This document shows positions 55,675-64,000 of a DNA stretch of 64,000 nucleotides, one piece after another; positions within the stretch are counted from its first letter, which is position 1; every line of letters begins with the position of its first letter. The position numbers and the translations under genes were made by a program. The DNA lies in assembly GCF_000711695.1 (NCBI RefSeq), contig NW_013546961.1, positions 42,953 through 106,952 on the forward strand. Direction: 5' to 3'. A model generated the notes under the pieces. The model searched no databases. It worked only from the letters and a program-made list of their open reading frames with translations, and was not told the origin of the DNA. This stretch comes from Tilletiaria anomala UBC 951. Lineage: Eukaryota > Basidiomycota > Exobasidiomycetes > Georgefischeriales > Tilletiariaceae.

Positions 55675-58501
55675 TCACGTCTCCGTCAACGACGGGAAGC
55701 TTCGCGTCGCTCGCCGTGGTGGCCCCTTGGTCGAAGGTGAGCCAGGGCACTCAGAGGCGATATTGCTGATGCCGCTGGTTGTGCCGCCGCGCGCATGCGC
55801 GAATGAATGGGATTGCGAGTGCGAATACCCGTGCCCGTGCGAGTCTGAGTGATCGGGCAACATCGCATTGGGCATAGCGAGCGCGAGGAAGAACGCGGGC
55901 AGGAGGATGACGGTGGCACTGATGCAGATGGTGCGCATCACGTCAACCCACGCATCGATGATGCCCGTGCGAACCTCGCTACCAAGCGGATAGCTGAGCG
56001 CAACTTGCAGGCTCCCGTAGATTTCGTGCACCTCTGCCGGCGACATCTTTGGCAGATGAATTTGCAGCAAATGTGGCAGGTAGCCCGATACAATCAGGCC
56101 CGCTGCGGCAGAGCCCATCGCTGCGCCAATCTCCGTCGTAAGCAGCTCAAACGCGGTAACGAGGGCGACGTCGCTGTGACGCACGCAGATCTGGCAGGCT
56201 ACCTGCATGGTGATCGCGATTGCACCGCCTCCGACGCCTTGCAGTAGCTGGCACAGAATGAGCATGAACGTCGGGTCATGCGCATTGCGGTACCGGACCA
56301 TCATCGCTACTCCAAGCAGGCGTACACACACGCCTCCCACCATGAGGGTACGATAGCGTCTCGTAGCCGACATGAGGTAGCCAACCAGGATACCCATCAG
56401 CGTCGATGTGATGTTTTGCGTCGTGGCAAAGTATGCCGTGCGAGTCTGCTCCCACGAGCGCAGGATCTGGATGAATGCTGAAAGGTATGTCCACGAAAGC
56501 GTAAAAGACGCAAAATCAAGCAGGCCGATGAGCTGCCAGGAATACGTAAAATCAAAGCATTGTGTCAGTCTCGCGCTTTTCGGACCGCGTAATAGATGTC
56601 CGCTGCTCACGCAGACGTATATGACCGGCTTATTAGATAGCACTCGGAATGGAATGATCGGAATGGCGGCATTCGTCTCCCAATAGAGGAAGAGGACGAG
56701 CAGCGTTGCGCCTCCAAATGCAATGTATGCTGCAGCTGCAGTGCTGAAGCGATCCCGCAACGTGAGGGGTAGCAGGACCAAAAGCCAACCGACTGCAAAA
56801 AGCAGTAAGCCGAGAAAATCCAGCTCTGCGAACAGCCTTCGGAACTTGAAGCGGAAGGTTGCTGCCCTGCCCTTGTTCAGACTACGTCCCCTCTCGAGCG
56901 CGCGCTCGATTGCATGCTTCCGAGCCCGTCGTTGACCAACCGCGAGTGTGACGAGCAGCGGCATAGACGCAAGCGGAATGACGAACGTCCAGAGCCAGAA
57001 ACCCCACCGCCAGCTTGCTTTGCGCATGACAATGTCTACAAGCGGGCCAGCAATCGCAAAATTGATGAGGTACGGCACATTGATGATGCCCAAAACCAAG
57101 CCTCGGTATTGCGGTGTAGTGGTATCTGCAATAATAATAGACTGAAGACTGTAGGAGAGAGCAAGAACCAAAAAAGTCAGCTTCTAGATCCCGCATCTGT
57201 GAGGCTCTCTGCCTACACTCACACCTGCAACCCAGTCGTGCCTGCTGACTGGATGACAATGCCGCCGATGAACATCTTGATACCATCGGAACTCGCAACG
57301 ATGACATATCCGAGCGCATACAGAGCCACTGAGAACGAATAGGCCTCTGCGCGGCCGAATACGTCGGACATTTTGGCGATAGGCGGCTTGGCGACCGCAA
57401 AGACCATCTGCTGCGCGATCGCCACAGTGCTGAAAGACGCCAAGGCGCCGAATTCGCTGAGGCCAAAGTTAAAATAGAGATAGGATGTGTTGGCTTCCAG
57501 AGAAGTGAAGAAGCAGATGCAGAAGATCTGCATATCGTATGGCAGAGTTTAGTGAACATGCACATACACCTTCATGTAACCATCTCACCACCACTCACCG
57601 AAGCATACACGACAAAAAACATTCGTCGTTTCCGCTTCTTCGCAGCGGCTGTGCCGCCCATCACACTGTGTCCAAACTCAGCAAACTCCCCTTCACTCTG
57701 CATAGACCTCCTGGATTCGGTCGCTGCACTCCAGCGACGCGCGCTTCTGCCTTGGTCCCTCATTCTCGCTGACGACATCGTTATGTCGTCTTCGTGCGCC
57801 TGTGAAACGCTATCCGGCGGCGCAGATAAGAGACCGTCGTCACTGTGAGTATGCGCGCTGTTTGCTACTTGTGGCCGCGGTAAAGTCACCTCCCGGTCGT
57901 GCGCTAGAGCGGGATGCCCCAGCAGTGGCGCTGAGATGGACGATTCGTTCTCATACGCCAAACCGTAGTCATGCGACCCCCTACCACCGTAGTAATCGCG
58001 GTGGTACGAGGGTTGCAGGATCCAATCCGCGTCCAGCACGCTCAAAGGCCTGCCGGTCATAGTTGAGGGTGCCATGCCGATCGTGCCGCGCGTGTATGTC
58101 GCCAAGTCCGCTGTGCTGTCTGACACTTCGGAATCCGATGAGTGGAGCGACTCTGAGTCGTCTGATAACATCTGCGAGGATGAGTATGCCCTCCGCTGCG
58201 TTCTTGCTACCCTTTCTACTAGCGCTGCATTGACGTGGTCCGCATGCTCTGCATCCCCTATCCGATAGCCCTCTACCGCTTCTGCTCCCACCTTTCTCTC
58301 CCTTCCTGGCGCCGATTCCAGTCCTGCGCCCGCACTTGATCCTGAACCGTCGGTGATGATCTCGCCGAGCGGCTGATCCGAAGCCTGCATCGCCGCCCCT
58401 CCTTCTCGTACGCCCACCTCTGCGGTGAGCGAAGCTGGTAACGCGAGCGGCGCAACATCTATAGATGGCCCGAAATCACCAAGCCTGTCTCCTACCCGCA
58501 T
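55675..58501 (-). CDS. MFS transporter, siderophore-iron (Arn/MirB) type
   Basis: Four exons (58501..57599, 57527..57223, 57148..56611, 56532..55675) give 867 residues if the ATG at 58501 is used. About fourteen helices are expected. The first is rebuilt across intron 1 (RRMFFVVYAS|IFCICFF), followed by SYLYFNFGLSEFG, and AKPPIAKMSDVFGRAEAYSF, the motif A variant typical of siderophore transporters. The 78-nt intron at 56610-56533 is a multiple of three and without a stop, so unspliced reading inserts 26 false residues before LIGLLDFASFTLSWTYLS. The N-terminal 290 residues are disordered and acidic. The C-terminal tail has six histidines in about 20 residues (around 55785-55860). The open frame continues upstream of 58501 into the DUF4112 gene; see that entry. 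Substrate is inferred from family only. Confidence 0.82.
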
Positions 58502-59340
58502 GGTCTCCCTCGCTCGTTCCCCTGCAGTATGGCGCTGCGTCGCTCGGTTCGTTATGCTCGGACTGCTAGCGCTGGAGCTTGCGATGAATGCCTCTGAAAC
58601 TCGCGGTTCGCCTGGGGCAGGTAGGAATGACCCAGAGGGAGGGAATGACAGGGAGAAGGTGCCGTAGCGGCACTGTCCTCTGTTCTTGCACATGTGATCT
58701 TCAAATGCATTCAGATTCCGAAGATTGGACTGCGTGGTTGGCATGAAAGGGAGGAGTGCAAGCGTCAGTGTCCATCGCACAGTCGCTCAAGCGGGCGTGA
58801 AGAGATTCGCACCTCGAAGGCGACATCTAACGCGTCACCGAACACGGGAACCAGTCCCAGCAACGTATCAAACACGACGTTGAGAACCAAGAGTGCCAAC
58901 AGGCTGAGGGGAACGCCGAAGAGAGAGATCAAAAAGATCTGGTACAGCCCCAGAATGAGCCCGAAGTAGTCCCCGATTACTGGGATGATGCCGATGATCG
59001 AGTCAACGCCGATGTTGATGCCAAATGGCAGCCGCCGTCCAAAGAAAGGAATGGCATCAAGATACCAAGCTATAGTTCGTATGTGGTTGTAGAGCTTTTG
59101 CGCTTCGAGCGATGTGCGAGGATGTCGTAACCGCACAGTGTACTGCGGATGAAAGCCGGTCGAAGACTTTAGGTCATTGAATGCATCGTCTGACGGCGTC
59201 AACGCTCCCATCACGGTCGCACCATTGCCTGCTGGCCGAGGAGGCAGTGTCGATCGGGCCCCACGTTGCTTTTCCAAGTTAAATGCTGCTTGGATGGACT
59301 TGTTCAGCGCGAAGCGAAAAGGAGAAAGGAGGACGGACAT
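58502..59340 (-). CDS. DUF4112 membrane protein, possibly fused to the MFS gene
   Basis: Exon 1 is 59340..58813 (176 residues from ATG 59340) and splices through an 83-nt intron with an ACTGAC branch site to 58729. The DUF4112 domain runs from LYNHIRTIAWYLDAIPFFG through DSIIGIIPVIGDYFGL and VFDTLLGLVPVFGDALDVAFE, with two or three membrane segments. The splice continues as SNLRNLNAFEDHM, which fits the usual LRN end of the domain, so the intron is probably real. After it the frame stays open, with no stop, into the MFS transporter frame, giving a possible 1119-residue fusion (55675..59340). If the intron is retained the protein stops at 58765 with 191 residues. The function of DUF4112 is unknown. 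Confidence 0.75.
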
Positions 59341-59962
59341 TGCGCGAGGGGGGGATTGGGAGCACGCGGGAGGGGTCCGGCTGGACTGGGTAGAGTCGAC
59401 GTGTCGCTCAGCGACAGCCACACATTGGTACGCATCAGTCCATTGCCAGCGATCACTATCCAGTAGGCAGCATTGGAAAGATGCTGTTATTATGCTGAGC
59501 TGATCTGTGATCTGATCGTATCATACTGGTGTGCGATGTAAGAGACCGCGAAGAGGGGTCGCCCTTCTGGAAATCAGACTGCAGATGCTCAACATTTGAG
59601 ACAATTTCCGCGCCAGAGCAATTTCTGATGCGTCTCATTTGACTTGCCCAGCATCGGTTCATGCCGCCCCTTCCAACGGGAGCATCAACAGCCTGTTTGC
59701 TAATATCCGATCACATGCCTGAATCAACTCGAACAACACTCAAGGTGCGCGGTGTATGTGCAGCGGCCAATGTCGAAGAGCTATAGTGCAACGGCTTGAT
59801 GAGACCGCACGGCGCTTCCCTTTTTATGTCGAGTATCGACGCGCTTTGCACGTTGTGATACTAACGACGTGCATCTCATCACGCTATGGTTGCTCGGGCC
59901 TCGTCCTCCGCACAAGCTAGGGCATCTGTCGATCTCACTTGATCCACCCCAGACTCGGGCCT
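59341..59962. promoter_or_regulatory. Divergent spacer DUF4112 gene/acylphosphatase
   Basis: These 622 nt lie between two divergent genes and should hold both promoters. I see no ORF or repeat worth naming. Confidence 0.45.
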
Positions 59963-60353
59963 ATGAGGCCGATGGCGCCACTTTTCGCCATGTTAGGGTT
60001 CAACGTGTGAGCTCAGACCCTCAAATGACACCTTGGGAACGACTTTGTCCGTCACGTGCTCACCCTGACACCGTGCTACTCGTCTTCTGGCATGTAGAAC
60101 CGGCCAAGTGCAGGGCGTCTTCTTCAGGCGGACCACCATCACGACCGCCCAGAGCCTATCGCTGCACGGCTGGGTGATGAATGTCGCAGACGGATCAGTT
60201 ATCGGCCAAGCGCAAGGGCTGAAGGAGAATCTGGACCAGTTAGTGGAATACCTGCATCGAGGTCCTCCCACCGCACACGTCGAGCATGTAGAGATCCAGG
60301 AGAAGGCAGACAATCCCGCACTATATGAGCGGGAGTTTGGCCCGCGAAAGTGA
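59963..60353 (+). CDS. Acylphosphatase
   Basis: Two exons (59963..60006, 60098..60353) give 99 residues. Acylphosphatases hydrolyse carboxyl-phosphate bonds of small acyl phosphates in the cytosol. The splice creates FNVTGQVQGVFFRRTT, in which the GxVQGVFFR loop binds phosphate through its arginine, and the catalytic asparagine follows in HGWVMNVADGSVIGQAQG. The remaining KENLDQLVEYLHRGPPTAHVEHVEI is the conserved second half. Size and single domain are typical. Three in-frame ATGs (59963, 59972, 59990) precede the motif; I chose the first. The unspliced frame lacks the VTGQ segment in phase, which is why the gene is easily missed as a short fragment. The intron has a CCTGACAC branch-like site. 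Confidence 0.92.
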
Positions 60354-63300
60354 GCTTGGGCTGAGACCAAGCACCTCATATCGCTCCATGCACCTGTTGG
60401 TAATCCATGGATTCGAGCTTTGAGCACTCAATGTAATAGGATGAAATCTGGAGGACCCAGCGCGTGGCTTGTCAGTCTACAGGGTCCATTGATCCGGTTG
60501 CAGTGATAAGACTGTACACACGCGCACGGTGGCCCATCCAAAGTTCCATTCATGTCTCGACTCTCGAGCGTCTGATAAGACGGTCGCAAATGCGTGGGAA
60601 ACGAGCTCGTGAGATAGAAGTAACCCCGTACATACATTCGCCGCGCGGCTTCGTCGGGCTGGACCCTGTCCTTGCAAAATCTGTATATTTTGCGCGGGGC
60701 CTTGGTAGCTGTGCCTCCAGATTATTTATGATTATGATTGCCCGATCCTTGGCAATTTGTCGACCCCCGTGCGAACACAAGCCTTACAGCGCAACTCGAG
60801 ATCGGGCCTGTCCCTGTCAAGTCCCCACTCTCCCCCCCCCACCCCCACTCCTCCCGTCCCTGTGGTGTGTGGTGCGTAAAGGGTTTCGTGTACTAAGCGT
60901 ACGTAACTTGCATCCATACCAAGCCAACATGGGAATTTGCTACTCGACGTGGGCCCATCCGTTTCTCGCAATCGCGACGGTCGCGCCCTGGTTCCTGCAA
61001 TAGTGGAATCGAGGATGTCAATGCTACAAAGCATACGTAGCCTTTCGCTTATCCATCTCTGCGGGATGGCTCGAGTTATCAGTATGGGTGGTATAAATGC
61101 AGCACCGAGCTGTCACGCAGGCTTGTTCACGATGGTGTTTCGGCTGAAACCCCATCCGTTCATGTCGACCCCTCTCACTAGGGAGGCACGAATACAAGGT
61201 TGCGACAGCGACTTAGAGACAGGGGGAATCAACAAGAGGCGGAAAAGTGAAGATGCATGCGGAGCGACTGGGGTCAGCCTTCAACACGCTCGGCTTACTT
61301 GGAGTCGGAGACTGGCGGTCACTCGGTGACGTCTGTGATGGCGACAACAGCGACTCCAACAGCGACAGCGACTCCAACTCGGGCAGGAAGCCCAGCTTCG
61401 ATCTCAATTCAGACATTGACGGCTTAAACCAGTGGATAAAGGGAGACATTTGCGCCTTATCAGCTCTGTCGCCATCATCGTCACACGAGTGCCTCTCGCT
61501 GCCGTCTCCACCATCACCGCCAACACAAGCAAGCTTACTCCTGGCACCAGTGATATTACCGACCAAGGAAACATTAATATCATAGTGCGAAACGGCCTGG
61601 TCCATGCGAAAATGCCAGCCATCCATGGCTAAAGCAAAGCCGCTACATCGCCACTGGTACTGCTCCTAAACACCCTGAATCCGGTTTCTGCGACTATTCT
61701 ACATGCTCCGTAAGGAATCGACCAGGCTCTGTCCAAGCGTGCAAGAGCTGACCAAGGGCTCGATTATCGATGCAACTTCTCTGCCTCCTCTCCTCTTGCA
61801 CGAGCGGCACTCAGTTCTGGCATCCGCATCAAGCCAGCAATATGCGCCACGCGCTCATATGACATCGACTATGGCTGGCTTCTGCAACACAGCCGAGGGC
61901 AGCAGTGCGCTTCCCACGTAGCACGCTCAATCTGTCTCGACTTTATCAGCTCCGCTGCACTACTTGCACCACGTTATTCTCGCTATAAATGCAACCGCTC
62001 GGTGCCGAGGGATAAGCTAGCAGCAAGGGGACAGGACTATGGCTCGGACACGCAGCACTTGCGCTGGTTTCCTGCGTCGCCATGCAGTCGGTAGGTAGGC
62101 CTTTGCAAAATGAGAGCAGCGGTACAATAGCGTCGCTCTCTGCAAGCGTCAAACGCATATCGTCTGCGCCACCAGCAAGATGAGAGGAAGTACGCCGTAT
62201 ACACAGTCGCCGTTCCATGCGTCTTCGTTACAGAAGGCACAAGGAGATTGATCCTTTTCACACGTACTCCATAAAGAGCACATACGAGCTCGCGAATTTG
62301 CAACCTGCCATGATATTGCGTATCCTCTCCTTAAACCTTGACAAGTAAACCCCTGGCCGTTTGCTTTATGCGCGCACTGTTGTTTACCGCCTTCGTCAGT
62401 ATGCATTCGCATGAACATAGGATATGCTCCAGCGTGCTATTGTGAAAGTCGATTGTCTCCACGCGCTGTTCACCGTTAATACTCGTATGTTTCATAGATA
62501 AAACGTTTGATGCACTTGCAACGCTGCAGGCTGGGCTTGGATGTCTCTTTGCCTTCTTCCACACTCTTTCACCTCATCCGTAGACGGTTGTGGACGTCGC
62601 ACGTCGATGTGTACTTACGCATGCGGAAGTAGAGAAGTTGGCGGCAACTGACCAAGCGTGACTCGGCCGAGAGATCACCAATCAACTTAGCCCAATACGT
62701 TACGTAGCGCTGCGTTCCTGAATTGCAAGGAAGAACAAGAAAGTCACAACAGTGGCGCGTGCCCGCAGCAGACTGCCTCACTGGTTGCACAGTCCTCGGC
62801 GCGTCCGAAACAGGCGCTATGCAGTCACGCACCCGCATGAGAGAGGGGCGTGGTGTTGATGGATCTGCATGGAGCAGTTGCACCGATTGTGGTCAACTGT
62901 CTCCTGCCGAGTATGGAGTAACCTCTTTGCCACAAGCTGACGACGAAACAGCACGTGGACAGGTGCTCAGACGGCAGATGATAGGTATGGGCGTGCTCGC
63001 AACACATAGAGATGGATGTGCCTCCAGAGGCTTCCAAGATGCGTGCTTGTCGGCCGCCGAGGGAGAGAAGCGCAAGCGTTGCCCTACAAGAAAAGCGTGA
63101 GGTGCCGAGCCTTGATCAAACAAGCAGGTCCGGTGCAATAGTGATGTCGGCGCCACTTTCGTGGTTTGCCCCACCGCCATCGTCTTCACCTATTCTTACG
63201 CACGATCCTACGACACGTTCACTACTACCACCACTGCCCCCCTGTCTCAATTTCTCAGCTGCAGCATCGCGTTCACCACTTTCGGCTGGCACCGACCTCG

Positions 63301-63395
63301 AGAAAGCGAGCTTGAGCCTCTACTTTCCACCCGCGCTGAAGAAAACGGCCTATCCACGTCTCGAACCAGCTGGGTCCCCAAGGCTGTTCTCCGCC
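60354..63395. other. Intergenic, no convincing gene
   Basis: These 3 kb contain no ORF with a recognisable domain on either strand. The best candidate, a minus-strand ORF of 137 codons at 61626-61213 with an ATG, is Ser-rich and has no similarity I can name. A C-rich tract at 60823-60860 is listed separately. The right end may be the promoter and leader of the sphingomyelinase-like gene, whose frame is already open from an ATG at 63144. Confidence 0.45.
60823..60860 (-). repeat. G-quadruplex-like tract on the minus strand
   Basis: The + strand has five C runs (4, 9, 5, 3 and 3 bases) separated by 1-6 bases. The minus strand therefore fits the four-G-tract rule for a G-quadruplex. Confidence 0.6.
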
Positions 63396-64000
63396 ATGCG
63401 CTCCATGGTCATACTGGCACTGTGCGTGCTGCTCACATTCTCCCTTCAGACCATCGCAAGGCTCACACCTGCCCAGGACGCCTCGGCAGCACAAGAGAAC
63501 GACGGTCACAGCTCCTTTTCGTACCTGGCCAAATACACTGCGCCTTCTGCCTTTCCGACCTCGGCCTTTTCGTCATACTACCAGCCACCGAGCGGTACGA
63601 CCGTGCAGCCGCGCCCGGCTATCACGAATGGTATTCCGGGAAACCAAGCGGCAGGTGACTACTTCCCAGACCAGGTTGCCGCGCCGTCTTTCCTCCCGAC
63701 GGGCGCACCCTCCAGTGAGGCGGTCTACCCTCTGGCAAGCGCGTCTCCCAAGCCGCCGTCCGATGTGAGCGCTGAAGCATTCGCGGCGCAGATCCAGCAG
63801 GACATCTCCACCATCATCGATACACCGTCCAACGCGACCTACACCAACTGCACGCGCTGCGTCTTGGCGCTGCAGCTGGGCCAGAAGCTCGCCCGCGCCT
63901 ACCCGCAACAGGTTCCTGGCGTGCTCGTCGACCTGTGCAAGAGGTATAAAGGCGGCAAGCCCATCGCCAACCAGGCGTGCGAGCGGCAGTACGCACCTTC
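63396..64000 (+). CDS. Acid sphingomyelinase-like phosphodiesterase (5' part, cut by window)
   Basis: The frame is open from 63144 to the window end. I prefer ATG 63396 because it starts a clear signal peptide (MRSMVILALCVLLTFSLQ); the ATG at 63144 would add 84 low-complexity residues ahead of the same helix. After a Pro/Ser-rich linker the sequence ISTIIDTPSNATYTNCTRC with ALQLGQKLA, LCKRYK and CERQY forms a saposin-B-like cysteine domain, the usual N-terminal module of fungal acid sphingomyelinase-type enzymes that act on the cell surface or outside the cell. The catalytic calcineurin-like phosphoesterase domain is expected beyond the edge but is not visible here, so the call is by the N-terminal module only. 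Confidence 0.72.
   Translation, partial: MRSMVILALCVLLTFSLQTIARLTPAQDASAAQENDGHSSFSYLAKYTAPSAFPTSAFSSYYQPPSGTTVQPRPAITNGIPGNQAAGDYFPDQVAAPSFLPTGAPSSEAVYPLASASPKPPSDVSAEAFAAQIQQDISTIIDTPSNATYTNCTRCVLALQLGQKLARAYPQQVPGVLVDLCKRYKGGKPIANQACERQYAP

Noticed and set aside
59700-59740. tRNA B-box-like GTTCGAG near 59725
   Set aside because: No matching A box, acceptor stem or terminator could be paired by eye.
61213-61626. 137-codon minus ORF with an ATG
   Set aside because: It is Ser-rich, with no similarity I can name and no supporting neighbours; kept only as a note in the intergenic entry.

Overview
The window is nuclear DNA of a fungus, most likely a basidiomycete of the smut lineage (Ustilaginomycotina). 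Three observations point that way: genes are compact and split by short introns (about 50-110 nt) with GT..AG ends and CTGAC/CTAAC-like branch sites, both strands are densely coded, and one gene encodes a seven-helix membrane protein with a basidiomycete-type DUF6533-like N-terminus. The lineage call is inference; nothing here fixes the species. I rebuilt exon structures by hand from reading frame, splice signals and protein families. Every multi-exon model below sums to a whole number of codons.

Layout. 0-9 kb: RAD10/ERCC1 (-), DPH2 (+), proteasome beta-6 PRE7 (-), a seven-helix membrane protein (-). 10-19 kb: copper-fist regulator (-), a two-BIR survivin homologue BIR1 (+), the WD40/M20 peptidase DUG2 (+). 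19-28 kb: ornithine decarboxylase antizyme (-) whose two reading frames need a +1 ribosomal frameshift, eIF2-beta SUI3 (+), a 1505-residue ArAE_2_N/DUF2421 membrane protein (-). 28-31.6 kb: a gene-poor stretch with one weak small gene. 31.6-43 kb: OPI10/Hikeshi (+), RNase H2 subunit C (-), a small conserved-looking protein (+), the replication checkpoint mediator MRC1 (-), RPS26 (-) with its start codon split by a 514-nt intron. 43-51 kb: two large, mostly disordered proteins I do not recognise, facing each other. 51-60 kb: an EF-hand MscS channel (-), an MFS siderophore-type transporter (-) joined in frame to a DUF4112 gene (-), acylphosphatase (+). 60.4-63.4 kb: no gene seen. The right edge cuts a secreted acid sphingomyelinase-like gene (+).

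Most genes are single-copy housekeeping genes (DNA repair and checkpoint, translation, proteolysis, polyamine control, chromosome segregation) with no operon-like logic. I found no transposon, rRNA, tRNA, CRISPR array or viral insertion. The points most worth a second look are the antizyme frameshift site, the possible DUF4112-MFS fusion, the altered zinc ligands in the first BIR of BIR1, a ubiquitin-interacting motif at the end of RAD10, and the split start codon of RPS26.
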